The position numbers and the translations under genes are program-made. From the NCBI RefSeq assembly GCF_028554725.1, contig NC_071668.1:10585001-10649000 (forward strand): a stretch of 64,000 nt of DNA. Direction: 5' to 3'. Source of the DNA: Zeugodacus cucurbitae (Eukaryota > Arthropoda > Insecta > Diptera > Tephritidae). Positions 1 to 12,037 of this stretch are shown here, piece by piece (within the stretch, counting starts at the first letter, position 1; every line of letters begins with the position of its first letter). The notes beneath the pieces were generated by a model. It ran no database searches. It saw nothing but the letters and a program-made list of their open reading frames with translations, and was not told the origin of the DNA.

Positions 1-127
1 TCTGTATGTATGCACACAGGCACAGGCGCAAGGTGGCGTAATGATTTAAAAAAAAATTAAACGGGCTGTTGCCGCCTTCGTAGTTCGACTAGCCGATCAG
101 TTTGTGATTATAACGCTAAGCGTGAAA

Positions 128-772
128 ATGCTTGTGGTGCGACGGAAATTTGCAAATCTTCTGAGTGCTGACGATTATTACAAGTCCATACAACCGTTAT
201 TCTTCTTCACGCATCTAATCGGCATTACATCGTGTGTGGTGGTTAGCAACGAGAGCGGCTTCAAATCATTGGCATTCTCACAACTTTCACATTTTGTTGT
301 AATTTTCGTTTTGACCAGTTTCGCTTACTGTTGTGCATATATAGTCTATTACAAGGCTACATTCATTGGGCACTTTCTCAATACGGATATTACAAATGGT
401 GGCGAAAAGGCTATAGTTTTGGCGAGCGGTACCACGGCAGTGATCATTTTAATAACGAATACTCTACGCAGACGTCGGCTGCTGTGCGCTTTTGAGTATT
501 TTCCGAAAATCGATAAGAGTTTTGAACGTATCGGCATACATTGGAATTATTCAAGAGTGTTGCGTAATGTGATTTGTCGGCTTATTTTTACGGGGTTTAT
601 TCTGGTGATTATGCTGATCATTTATGTAGGTTGTTGGAGTCGTTTGAATGCTTATCCGTCGTGGCAGTTAATATTTATTACGTTTTTTCAACTGACTGGT
701 ATATATTTCACGGTTTTGCTATTCGGTTTTTTAATGCTATCGACGCGGGTGAGAATTAAGGCATTGCATAAG
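128..772 (+). CDS. Gr28b: Gr28b-like gustatory receptor, alternative first coding exon A
   Basis: This exon encodes 215 residues of the N-terminal half of a seven-transmembrane insect gustatory receptor. Hydrophobic segments lie near residues 20-35, 50-75, 95-110, 150-175 and 180-205. The frame is open further upstream, but the first ATG is at 128, shortly after an initiator-like TCAGTT (97-102). The exon ends ...HK, then GTGAGT at 773, in phase 0, which fits the shared acceptor at 13271 and would give a 448 aa receptor. It is the most divergent of the five first exons: the GLTPF/Y motif after the first membrane segment is replaced by GITSC, and the usual LNK end is LHK. The ligand is unknown. 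Family assignment is firm; exact orthology to a named Drosophila Gr28b isoform is not resolved. Confidence 0.85.
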
Positions 773-2593
773 GTGAGTTCGTTTGAGGAGATTTAACTGA
801 GAAATTTGCAAAATACAAGCTTTCCGTTTTTACCAAAATCGTGCTCATTATGGTGATCCATATAAAATTGAACTTCCATAACTCAAAGATCTCCGTAACT
901 TGAACTCTTACTCTTGACAATAGAAATCAAATTTCATACAAATTACCTTCCAACTCAAAACTTTTTGTTGATTATGACGATTCGAGTTAGGGAATTTTCT
1001 ACTTTATATATTTAATATTTTTTTTTATTTTTATATTTATTAAAATTTATAAATTAAATTTATTTGTTTTAAAATTTTTTTCTTTTAAAATCCTGTCTCA
1101 ATTGTTACTATACTGTATCTGCTTCGAAAATACATATTTTTAGCTGCACACTTGTTTATTTTACATAAATGACAACAAACCCAATAAAAGGTTAACAAAC
1201 TCAAACTAGTCAGGTGAAATATTAAAAACAAAAATTACGAGGGTTGATCAACATGTAAAAGCTGGTGAAGAATTGCTGGTTTTTGACAGAAGAAAAAATT
1301 GCCTAATTTAAAGGGTATTTGAGGTTAAACAAGACTCCTGTGATATAAAAAAATATCCCAGAGCTCGGAGTCCACTGTGTATTGAAGACAGGAACACGAT
1401 ATAGGGGTTCGTGTAAAGTGTTTGGAAGCTGGGGAACACTAAGAAATTCCAAGGTTTTTGAAAGAGATACACTAAAAATTTATATCGGAGCCATAAATTA
1501 TATTCTGTCTTTAACTTTCTTTTGATTCATGAAGAAATTTGCTTTCATATTCTGGTATTTGAGGTTAAAAAGACTACAAACTAGTTTAGAAACTGAGGAA
1601 CTTTAAGAAATTACAGGGTTTTCTAAAGATTTCTACGACATAATTGCTTAGCAGCTGAAGAACACTAAGAGGTGCCAGGACTTTTTGGAAGATTTGGAAA
1701 CGGTACTCAGAACTTTTATATCGGAGCCATAAATTATATTCTTCCTTCGACAAAAGTGCTTAGAAACTGAGGAACTCTAAGAAGTGTTTTTGAAAGATTT
1801 CGAAACGGTACGCAGAAAATTTGAATATGAGCCATAAGTTATGTTCTTATATTTTCATACTTAATATGAGATCTGTGGGATCAATACGAATAATTTGAAA
1901 GGAAAGACTCAATATTAGAAAAATTGGGTAAGCTAAGAGATCGAAAAACTTCTAAAATCATACGTCAACTCGCCAACTAAAACGAAATCAGCCAAAGTAA
2001 TGAATTACTGTTATACTATTCTAGTTCGAAAGCAACCTGTATTTATGATCAAGATCCCGCGTTAAACCAAAACAAATCCGCATTTTTATCCGGCCAAAGA
2101 TTATCAAATAGGCAGTATTCCTCAAAATTGTTTGGTTATATTTAAGGCCGTTACAACAACAATAACAACAAAATTCTCCATATTTTATATATTTTCCAAC
2201 GATCAAGTGCTAAATACGGAAATTAACGGTTTTGAAACCTTGAAACTGTTATAATACACGTACAAATTGAGCCACCCGTGTATTTACAAAATATATAGCA
2301 ATGCACAACAATAATCGCAATCACAACCCCCCTTTTGGGCCATAATTCTAACGTGTCAGCTATGATTACTAAACAAACATGTCACATGGCTACCGATAAT
2401 GAATTACCTGAGCACCTGAGTAAGATACATAAAGGTTAGTTATTGGCATATCCTGCCACGGCCGGCGACATGCAACAGGCAGTCGATAGCTCAAACAAAC
2501 AGACAGTCGTGTGTGAGACGCGTGCTGGAAAGCATTCATTTTCATAATATATTTTTAAAAGTCAGCACCGATAAAAATTAAAATTAAAAAAAA
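773..2593 (+). other. Non-coding DNA between first exons A and B
   Basis: No coding sequence is supported here. It is intron for isoform A and promoter territory for isoform B. The stretch 960-1090 is nearly pure A/T. From about 1400 to 1860 there is a degenerate tandem repeat, described separately. The last 100 bases before exon B are less AT-rich and probably contain its promoter and 5' leader. Confidence 0.6.
1400..1860. repeat. Degenerate tandem repeat
   Basis: Phrases such as 'gaacactaagaaattcc' (about 1435, 1600, 1660, 1770) and 'cggagccataaattatatt' (about 1485, 1723, and diverged near 1828) recur in the same order. This indicates about four degenerate copies with unequal spacing. It contains no open reading frame. 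It could be an old local duplication in the Gr28b intron. Confidence 0.6.
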
Positions 2594-3307
2594 ATGGAAA
2601 AAATTGCCAATCAAAGTTACAACACCACAATCGAACTCGCCAACTCGCTGCAGCAGCCAACGGCCGCATCACGCGTACAACGCTTACGCCAATACTTCAT
2701 TTCACAAGAAGTGTTCGCCACACTCCAGCCGCTCTTCCTGTTCACCTACATCTATGGGCTGACACCGTTTCGCATTGTGAAACGGCGCAACGGTACCAGC
2801 GAGATACGCGCTTCCTGCTTCGGCTTTTGCAACACGGCAGCCTATGTGATCCTTTATGGCGTTTGCTTCTTGAATTCACTGCTGAATGCCGAATCGGTTG
2901 TGGGTTATTTCTTTCGCACGAACATCTCCATTGTCGGTGATACGCTGCAGATCTGTAACGGTATTGTCACCGGAATTGTTATATATACTACGGCGTTGAC
3001 GCAACGTTGCAAGATGCGTCGCATAATTGAGGTGTTGAACGAGTTGGATTTGAATTTTGCCAATATTGGTGTGCGTGTGAAATATTCGCGTATTTACCGT
3101 TATGCATTGGTACTGATCGTGGCGAAAACACTGATAATTGCGATCTATTGTGCCGGTGTTTATTTGCTCTTGCGTTCGGTACATGTGAATCCGTCGATTT
3201 GCGTCTGCATCGCGTTCGTTTTGCAACATTCGGTGTTGTTCTTGGCGATTTGCCTCTTCTGCTTTATAGCCCGTGGCTTTGAGCGACGTCTGGTTATACT
3301 CAATAAG
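2594..3307 (+). CDS. Gr28b: Gr28b-like gustatory receptor, alternative first coding exon B
   Basis: The exon encodes 238 residues beginning at ATG 2594, preceded by an A-rich leader. It has a long soluble N-terminus of about 45 residues. Then comes the conserved FATLQPLFLFTYIYGLTPF block and hydrophobic segments near residues 75-100, 115-135, 170-195 and 200-225. It ends in LNK and donor GTATGA at 3308, in phase 0. Joined to the shared 3' exons it gives a 471 aa receptor. The GLTPF and LNK motifs are shared with exons C and D, which shows the exons arose by tandem duplication. An antisense frame at 2876-3229 is a shadow of this exon. Confidence 0.93.
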
Positions 3308-5669
3308 GTATGAAGGAAATTGTGTCGGTGTGTGAGTGTGTGAAATATAATAGTCTACATTGTGATGAGAAATGCGAAGTTTGGGGGAAAACGAGAAAGA
3401 CGTGGTCTACAAATTTAGCGTCAACAATCTACTCAACTTGTCACATAACAGTAAGACCGCACTAAATAATAGGTTAGCTAACTAGTCATAACTTCATCAC
3501 AATTTCGGACCCAATTTCACCGTTTTCATCTTCGCGTCCGATAGCACGGGTCGGGTTAGGGTCACTGTTTTGACTGTACCCTGATCTCTGTTGTGTACCA
3601 CTAGATCCATGTTTCGTCGACGGTTCCAAAACGGCACACTTTTGCTTGCACTGGGCGATTTCCTTTTCGGCCGATAGCACAGTCTTGGTAGCGTTAGGAC
3701 CAGTTTTTTGACCATTCCTAGATCTCTGGTGTGTACCGCTGGATCCATGTTTCGTTTACGGTAGTTTTCTGATTTCACTGGTGTGATTTCATTTTCGTTT
3801 TCACCTCGCCTTCTTCGTCGGGTTAGGTCCACTATTTTGACTGTACTATGATCTCCTGATAAGTCTAAATAATACTTATACACGTACATAAAAAATATTG
3901 ACAATAAAATTGTTCAAATATGCCTATAGCGCTTAGATTATCGCTACAAAATAATTATTTTCAGTTTGCTTTTGATCAAAATTACATTCATGTATTTTTA
4001 ATTAAGAGCAATGAACACACCAGGCGATTTTACATGAAACAGGTGGTGTATTGCGGTATTTATATGAAAAATAATGAAAATATAGATGCAGTATGTATGA
4101 TTACAATAACAAACAACAAATGATTACAATATTAAAAACAAAAGCATGTCTGAGCAGAATGTGCATTAAATATTTACCAATCAACTAGACGGACAGAAAG
4201 AAAGGCAGACAGACAGAGAGGCAGGCAAACAAACATATTATTCATCGGAACTTATTGTACTAGTAAGGTTATGTCCTCTAGCAGCTCAGAGGGAAGCAGA
4301 GAAAGTTTTGCGAGGGTACGGGAAGAAGGCTTCATCAATTAACAAAGGCCAGTTGGTAATATATTTCTATTTAATGTTTGTTCTGCGCAAACAGTGACTG
4401 TCTATGTCTGTATATTGAAAAACTATACCCAAGGAAAGTACTTAATTGAAATGTGTCGAGAAAATAAATTAGTTTAACAAAACCTCATAAAACCCATATG
4501 CAAATTACTCGCTAAAACTTCTATACTAATGTTACCGCGATGAGCAATTAAAAAAGCAACAAGTCAATATTCAATTCCTTGGACACTTGTCATAGAGGGT
4601 TATAACTACAATTTGTGATTTCGTTTTTTTCTTTTATCTCCGTATTTCCTGATAGAGCTAAGGATATCAGCTTATAACAAAGGCTTATATTCTGCATTGC
4701 TGGGTGAGAGATCGGTTAGATCGTTATCTAAACCAGTTTTTTGTCGAAGAACATTTTGTCGTTTGAAATTAAAGTCAAAAGATCGATAATTGTAGAAGTG
4801 GATTATAGAATATAGGACTTTGTAAAAGCACAGTTACAAGGAGACATCTGTAATGTAATAGCGCTTCGTCAGCGCTAAAAATGAATTATAAACTCTTCCG
4901 GATATGCAGGCGAACGCCATTATTTTAGAACTAATTATAGTATTTAAATATTCTAAGGAGTGTAGCAGATTTCGGTATCTTCATCAACTGCTGCTTCAAG
5001 AACTGATCCTTTAAACGAATAACATAAAAATTATCGAGTCAACTGCGAGGCTGATGAATTTGTCAGACCCACTTGAACTCATCTCACGACAGTCTGCCTC
5101 AATTTCCGCCTTGACAAGTGGAAAGTTAATGATCTCAGTATGCTCTCTTTCGGGAAGCGAAAATCGCACGAACTTCGTAGCGGAAGACGTTAATGGAGCT
5201 TAGTATGGTGTACCGGATCACTGGGCATCATGAAGTACATTCTTTAGAAATTCTTTGGAACAGTTATTCAAATCTAACCTTACCACTAACTTGAGAGCAA
5301 CACTCCGGAAACTATCAAATGGTCCACCCTATATTCTAGACTAGTTAACAATCTGTTTAATGCACAGGGATAACTAGCGTCCTCCTTAGTGGGCGATTTG
5401 AAGCTGATGGGTGTGCTCGTAATACAAAAACAAAACGAAAAAAGGAAAAAAAACAAAGTGACGACAACAGGTGGGTCAGTGACAAGAATCGACAACAATG
5501 TCAACACCTGAATACGAGTGCAGATAAATATGGTAATCATGTGCGAGGTGGCTCAGTGGAAACTCCCGCCACTAATTTGCATATGAAAATGAATACTTTA
5601 TTAGAAAAAAAATAGTAGTTAAAGGATATACAAATTCATTAGAAATGAAGTAAGCTGAGAACACTACTG
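3308..5669 (+). other. Non-coding DNA between first exons B and C
   Basis: I see no supported gene. A GC-richer degenerate tandem block lies at 3500-3870 (separate entry). The rest is AT-rich sequence without recognisable mobile-element coding. It is intronic for isoforms A and B and upstream sequence for isoform C. Confidence 0.55.
3500..3870. repeat. Degenerate tandem repeat, ~135 bp unit, about 2.5 copies
   Basis: The phrase 'ttttgactgtaccctgatct' at about 3568 recurs in diverged form near 3700 and 3835. Each copy is preceded by a 'ggttagg' element, and two are followed by 'gatccatgtttcgt'. Spacing is roughly 132-138 bases. The 135-residue open frame on the minus strand here is a by-product of the repeat: its protein repeats the same phrase and resembles no family I recognise. 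Confidence 0.6.
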
Positions 5670-5810
5670 ATGGTCACACACAAACCAGCGCATTACATAA
5701 ACCAACAACACAACTCTGCGTCTAGGCGTGTTGAGTGCGCCGCAACTTGGGTTAAAAAGTCACAACAACACGCCAACTTTTGGCCAGTTAATGCGGTGCA
5801 GTCAACGCGA

Positions 5811-6506
5811 ATGGACGGAGACGCGAATAGTATAGAGGCACAGGAAGTGCGCGCCACACGACCACAACGCGTCAGCGGTATACGTCGGTTCTTTCAAGCG
5901 CAACAGTTCTACGAGAGCATACAACCGCTATTCGTGATCACTTTTTGGCACGGCCTCACGCCGTTCTTCATCAAAAACGATGGTGCCGGCAATAAGAAAT
6001 TAAAAGAATCGATTTTCGGTTATATCAATACATTTCTGCACATCACCATCTATGTGGCCTGCTATGTGTTGACGTTGTTGAATGATTTCGAAACGGTTGC
6101 GGGCTACTTCTTTCACACCGGTGTCTCACATTTCGGTGACACTTTGCAGATTGTGAGCGGTCTGATCGGTATTACGATTATATATTTTACCGCTATGCTA
6201 CCAAAGCATCGGCTCGAGCATAGTTTGCGTACAATACAGGATATTGATCTGCTGTTGCATAGCGTTGGTGTTAAGATAATCTACACCAAAGTGTTGCATT
6301 ACTGTTATTTCAGTATATTGGTGGTGTTTGCCGTGGACACATTGTATTCGGTTGGTAATTTTCTGCTCTTGAAATCGGCCGGTTTAGAGCCGTCAACGCC
6401 ACTTTACATTGTCTTTACGTTGCAACACACCGTTATCTCGATCGCCACGGCGATGTATCAGGGAATTGTAAAAATGTTGGAAATGCGGCTGGTAATGTTG
6501 AATAAG
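5811..6506 (+). CDS. Gr28b: Gr28b-like gustatory receptor, alternative first coding exon C
   Basis: The exon is open from an ATG at 5670, but I prefer the start at 5811. The extra 47 residues are polar and have no counterpart in the other first exons. From 5811 it encodes 232 residues: a short soluble N-terminus, the FYESIQPLFVITFWHGLTPF block, hydrophobic segments and a terminal LNK. The donor is GTGAGA at 6507, in phase 0. Spliced to the shared exons it gives 465 aa (512 aa from the earlier ATG). The conserved YFFHTGVSHFGDT stretch matches YFF.T.IS..GDT in exons B and D. It acts in the plasma membrane of chemosensory or internal sensory neurons by family precedent. Confidence 0.9.
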
Positions 6507-6971
6507 GTGAGATGAATCTCAGACCTCGTGAATTTTAGTTAATCGATATTAAAAAAAATGAACTTGGTCAAGGAAACTATGCTAAATTCTAAAAAAAAAT
6601 ATTGAACTTTGACCTGAACTAAACGCAATTCAATAACATACATGGAAATATTGCCTACATTTAGGCGAACTGTTAAATAGAGAAAACATGGAGGACGATT
6701 TATCGCAGTGTCACACCATATAATAAAAGTTCTTCAAAAAGGATAATATTAACCTAAAATATAGACATCCTAACTGATGTTTCCTTAGCTAGATAAATAG
6801 TTTCAAAGACTTGTGAAAAGCTCATTGTGAAAACCAAATTAACGTGTCAAAAAGCTGCGTGTCAATTTTAATGCTCTCTCAGTTCTTGGTTCTAGAGTGT
6901 GATATTGAGTATAGCTTTATATTACCTGTTGCGACGTAGAGTTCAGCCATAGTTTGTATTTATACATAGTG

Positions 6972-6992
6972 TGTTCAAAAAATAACGGGAAT
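6972..6992 (+). repeat. Solo mariner terminal inverted repeat
   Basis: The motif TGTTCAAAAAATAACGGG is identical to the ends of the short mariner derivatives near 46.9, 50.8 and 62.3 kb. I find no matching inverted end within 2 kb, so this is a fragment or one-ended remnant. Confidence 0.6.
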
Positions 6993-9513
6993 CGTCTCTC
7001 AGTAAGAATTGTGAAAAAAATTGTTCAATAACATAACAAATCATTAAGTTCCTTTAACGATTTACATTTCTGAAATCATTTTTAAAACCATAAGCTATAA
7101 AATGTTGACAAACGGTCATAAAACTTAGTAGAATATAATCCACTATTATTCCATTTTATAACTCTCCAAAATCTCTCTGCTAGTTAACTCGTTCGTTATT
7201 CCTTGTTAATTTATGAAATGCTGAAATGACTAGTCATTTCTTAATCAACTCCTGGCTTCGGCAAACTAAACTAACTATTAAATACCCGATACATCAGGGA
7301 GTGATTCTGAAGCAATTAAGTGTTTGCAAATATATAACTATACCGTTACATAAATTGTGTGTGTTAGGTGTAAAGAAATAATAAAGGGACCAACGAGGCT
7401 CAGTATAGCATAAAATAGCATTTCGTTGTGGTTGTAAGAGGACATGGAAAACTAGTTACGAAGTTTGCCGGGAGAGAGGGGTTGATATAAGGTATAAAAT
7501 GTTGCTAATGTATTTTCATGCAATATTCTTAAATTGTTTGTACTATGGTGTGTTTTAAAAATTAACAGAAAATCTACATTAAGAAATTAGAAATTTAATT
7601 ATTTTATACATATTCTCCGCAAATTAAAATTCAAAGCAAAGAGAGTGCCATGAAAAATTTACGAATGTTTTTAACGGTATAATTAACAATGCATAACAAA
7701 TTGGAATGTTGCGAAACACGCACTCCCGCTTTAAAATGCCCTTCAATTTAGAGAGTAACATATGTATCGATTATTTCTACCAAAAGTCACGCAATATTTA
7801 TTTTGTTAAATCCTTAAATTTTAAAGTAATATTGTTTTGGTAATGACTTGAGCTAAGGATTTAAAATGAAGAAAGCTCTTCGAAATTAAAAAAAAAATTT
7901 TTGGAAGTGTAAATGAATATACTCAGAAACATTACTTCTCTTAATCTGTTCTCTATATGATATATATCTTCGGCTATAACCGATTAAACTTTTCCAACGC
8001 CAATCACATACATACACACTATATGATATATGGTTGTTGTTGTTGTTGTTGTTCATTTTCATTCATATTGAATAAAAAAAGAAAAGGAACTTACTTAAGA
8101 TCGGTGTATATGTACTCGGATTAAACAAATTTTAAATTGGCAACAAGATAAAATCTATTAGAATAAATTTTAAAACTCATATGATTTTTAATTTTATTAA
8201 GGAGTCAAAAATATGAAATAAAATATTGCCTACATTTAGGCAAAAAATAGTACATTTATTGAGAACAGAAACAAAAGATCTATCATATAGTAAGGTTTGT
8301 ACCTTAAATTAAAAAGATAGACAATAATTTCAGTAATTTGTTTCACAGTGATAAAGTCAAATATGGAATAAGTTCTTATAAAGGCATCAAACAATTTAAC
8401 CTATTTATCAACTATAAAAACACCTCTCTTTCCTTCCACTACACTAAGTAAAAGTAATAAAAGTGGAGAGAGAAAATATGATAGCAATAAATATGATATT
8501 GAAAATTGCAAGAAATCAATTAGCTTAATGCAGCAGAGTGAGAAGATATAATATAAACGCGCATAAACTAACGGTCAACATACACTAAAAATATTATATA
8601 ATTGGAACACTATTTTTATTGTCAGTTCTGGGAGTTTTATAAGCGGAAATGACAATAAAAAGACTGGAAATTAGAAGCAAAAATTTATAGGTCGAGAAAA
8701 CAACCTGGACATAGGTTGATGATTATTGAAATGAAACATAGAAATTATGATAATTATGCTTTAATAAACGAATAACTGTAATAACCTTAGTCATAATGGA
8801 ACAATTATATTAATTAATCGCACTCAAAGTAACATGAAGTTGTTGTTATGATAGAATAATAAATTGATATGAAATTGGAACCACGATATCTGTTTAGTGA
8901 CATAATTGCCGACGTCGATACGATAAAAACTGACGTCCTATGTTTTAGCGGATTTAATAAGCAAGAAATCCCAGACCCAATTGATCATACATAAATAACT
9001 TACTACAGTCCGCGTGAAAGTAAATTTTCACATATGAAAGGAAGAGGAGAACGACGGAAACAATGATTATTTCAAAGCCTAAACGAGATTCTAGCATCCT
9101 CTCTAGAACACCAAATACTAAGCGCTTAGAGCTATTGATTTCTTAAGGTCTCTGGTCTAAGATCTATAAGCAGAATCTTTGAGCAAATTTATACACAGTT
9201 GAAAGCGGTCGCGGAAAGCTTAATTCGATACAGAAAAACAGTGTTACTCCGAAATCTAATCAAAACGGTGACTACAACCCTATAAAGTGGTCCCGATTTT
9301 AAGAGTTAAGCTTTTAGAAAGTACTAAGCGTTGAGGTATTCCATAAATGTCAGTAAAAGTTCCTAGAAATGCACTTTCCTCCCACTTTTTCCACAACTTA
9401 CACTCATACACACCAATTAACAACCGTTAAATAGTTGAAAAGCCGTCAATCATAACTCTATAAATTTTAAAACACTCAAATGCCACTCACTTGCACACCA
9501 AGTATCTCCGCGG

Positions 9514-9551
9514 TATAAATACCGTAAGTGCTGCGTCATGGCGACTCAGTT
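9514..9551 (+). promoter_or_regulatory. Core promoter candidate for Gr28b first exon D
   Basis: A TATAAAT box at 9514-9520 is followed by TCAGTT at 9546-9551, which matches the insect initiator consensus. The spacing of about 34 bases from the TATA start to the initiator A is near the usual distance. The first downstream ATG is 9584, which supports that start and implies a leader of about 36 bases. It indicates that isoform D has its own promoter. Confidence 0.55.
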
Positions 9552-9583
9552 CCAATCGCATAACTTTAAATCGCTCATACGCC

Positions 9584-10219
9584 ATGCGTTTCTGGAAAGA
9601 ACTCTTCAGCCCGAATGATGCCATTGGCGCGGCACAAACACTGATTTGGTTCAATTTTCTGCTCGGCTTAACGCCATTTCGTGTACAAGCAACCACTGGC
9701 AGTCAGGAGCGTATACTGCACATCAGCCAGCTCGGCTATTTGAATACGCTGCTGCAAGTGATCTTCTTCATGTACTGTTTCATACATTCGCTGGCCGAGC
9801 AGGCATCCATTGTGGGCTTCTTCTTCAAATCGGAGATCTCACAAATCGGCGACACTTTGCAGAAATTCATCGGTCTGCTCGGCATGTTGACGCTGTTCGG
9901 CATCAGTTTGAGTGAATGTCGTGTGGTAGTTTCGTTGTGTAACACAATCGCCGCGGTGGATCGACGTTTTCACAATCTCGGTGTGGCCTTCAATTATCAG
10001 TATATTATGAAATTGACACATTTGAAAATGTTCTTGGTGATCACATTGAATGTTTCCTACATGTCCAGTTGCTTTTGGATGCTCTTTCACAATGATATTT
10101 GGCCGACATTTCAAGCGATGATTACGTTTTTTATGCCGCATGTTTTCTTATTAAGTGTTGTGGTGTTGTTCTCCACGTTTCTATTCCGTTTGCAGCAACA
10201 CTTCGATTTGATTAACAAG
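9584..10219 (+). CDS. Gr28b: Gr28b-like gustatory receptor, alternative first coding exon D
   Basis: The exon encodes 212 residues from ATG 9584. The frame is open back to 9491 but without an ATG, and a TATA/initiator pair sits just upstream. It shows the GLTPF motif at about residue 29, then the IVGFFFKSEISQIGDTLQ stretch and four to five hydrophobic segments. It ends with LINK and donor GTGAGA at 10220, in phase 0. With the shared exons the receptor would be 445 aa. In Drosophila one Gr28b isoform is a warmth sensor and others act in taste and light sensing. I cannot say from sequence which role this isoform has. Confidence 0.92.
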
Positions 10220-12037
10220 GTGAGACGAGTGTACATGGGTTTGATACTCGGCATATACCGTTTAATTAGTTAATTAATTTGGACACAATATTTTTATGGC
10301 TTACACATGTGAATATCGATGATAGCAATATATGACATTAATATAAAAACGAAGATTAAATCGTATACCATTAACCATTTGGTGAACGTCACACGCTAAA
10401 GGTTTGAACCAACAGTTAGTTTCCAGACACAATGTACTGTAAGTTTGTTCAAATATCGTATTTTATTGTAAAAATCGAAAGAAATTAAAAAAAAAAATTC
10501 ACACTCTACAAAAAACCTAAGCCTTCTGCTATATTTTTGAAATAATGAAGTTCTTGTATAAAATTCCAAAATGCTAAATTTCGAAAATGAAAATCTATAA
10601 ATTTACAAGAAATAATATAAATAACTGTTAGTTAATAAAACGAATTTCGAGTGTATGTTCAAAAAATTTAGAATTCAAACATATTTTCGAAATTATAAAA
10701 ATAATTTTTATTTAAATTTTGATTCAAAATCGTTTTTACTAGACCAATCTGTGGACCTTTTTCGCAAAATTTCAAACTTGTTTGAAAAAAAATTAAAAAA
10801 GTTCCTATAATAAAAAATAAATCATGTTTACTATATAATTTTACTGTAATGCTACGCTTAAAATTTCAAGGGGACATGTACGGCAATGTGTGAGTAACCT
10901 CCTGACCCAATTTGAAAAATGAAGTTTCGAAAAAACGCATTTAAAGTTTAACGTTCTAAAGCTGACCGACCGACAACTTCGACACTGGAGTAGATTGGAC
11001 TGAGAAACCAAATGAATAAGGCTAAAGTGACAGTAAAAAGAAAGATGATTCCAAAGTGTCAGATCGTCCAAGCTTTTGTGTACCTGGCCACAGCGGAATC
11101 ACAGGAAATTGCAAAGCTGATCAGATTTGCTGGGTCTCACCCACAGTGGAATGGGAACAATTAGGAGCACCACTATCCTCTTGTAATTTGCTTCTGGATG
11201 GATGAACTGACTAAGCGCTGAACAGTCGACAGGAACTTGTTCTTTGCCAAGATCCTTCGGGCCCAAGATAAATCGCAAGAGATCTAGGGAATTCTTCGCA
11301 CCCAGTAAGGTTAATTTTTCCGTAGTCATATGGGTTCTAATTGGCCATTATCCCATCGTGTTTCACGCGGTCATTCCAAAAGATTTACTAAACACTAGCT
11401 GCAGAAGCTGCTTGGAGGAGAATGAGATAGATACTTCTCAAAAATTGCTTGTGAACTGCCTCGCCTTTGCGAGATCTAGGAAAAAGGCTTGTTTCTACCT
11501 TTTTTGTGCATTATCGCGAATCAGCAGATTTGTGGTAGGTTCTAGGTGCTTGATCGATTCTTAAATTTAATTGAGAGGCAACCCCAATGACTGTCCCCAA
11601 TAAAAGTGTGTTTTCTCTGATAGTGAACGGCCATTGAACCTAACTAATCTAACGAACGAAAAAAGTCTCGCAAATTTATGACCACTTCAAATGAATGTAA
11701 AAAGTAGAACGGCTCATTAGAACTCAGTTATAGAGATTATAATGAGCTTAAAACTAAGCGATGTTGGACAAAACGCGACAATTTATATCGGAAGTCGAGT
11801 CGAGCTGGACTTCGTCGGCTTCTCAGACAGAACATTGAATTACACAATCGGTGATTCAACGGCTTCGTCCGATATTACGCTCGCACACAGTCCCACCTTA
11901 TTTGTATTTATTTTAATGTTTTTTTCACTTTATATGATTTTTAATTGCACATTATCTTATCACCACCAAACGACTGCATGCACATTTTTAAGGATTGCAC
12001 TTTTAATTAGTTAGAACCATTTCGCCGTCGGGTTCAC
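10220..12037 (+). other. Non-coding DNA between first exons D and E
   Basis: AT-rich sequence, followed by a decayed non-LTR retrotransposon tail (11040-11660, separate entry). The open frame at 11742-12014 resembles no family. It ends just before exon E and is probably chance, or part of the exon E leader region. Confidence 0.55.
11040..11660 (+). mobile_element. Decayed non-LTR retrotransposon 3' end (RNase H and C-terminal Cys motif)
   Basis: The + strand reads VPGHSGITGN.KADQ, the RNase H signature of jockey/I-like elements. After in-frame stops near 11200 comes a frame with NRKRSREFFAPSKVNFS, then CRSCLEENEIDTS and NCLAFAR. This resembles the cysteine-rich end of the same polyproteins (CRxCxEEDE...CPAxAR). 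The copy is 5'-truncated and broken by stops and frameshifts, so it is not active. It ends near a 'cctaac'-like tail about 11640. Confidence 0.75.

Larger units (their letters stand above)
6507..9583 (+). other. Non-coding DNA between first exons C and D
   Basis: This is 3 kb of AT-rich DNA without a supported gene. It contains one isolated mariner inverted-repeat end near 6972. It also has a block present twice (about 6590-6790 and 8190-8340) and a short run of 'ttg' triplets at 8033-8053. The 3' end includes the exon D core promoter. Confidence 0.55.

Noticed and set aside
3497..3904. 135-residue minus-strand open frame
   Set aside because: Its protein simply repeats the local tandem unit, and no family features, splice sites or start context support it.
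5670..5810. Upstream ATG of Gr28b exon C
   Set aside because: It adds 47 polar residues absent from the other first exons. I kept it as an alternative start only.
11742..12014. 90-residue frame upstream of exon E
   Set aside because: No recognisable domain. The hydrophobic tail is typical of AT-rich chance frames.
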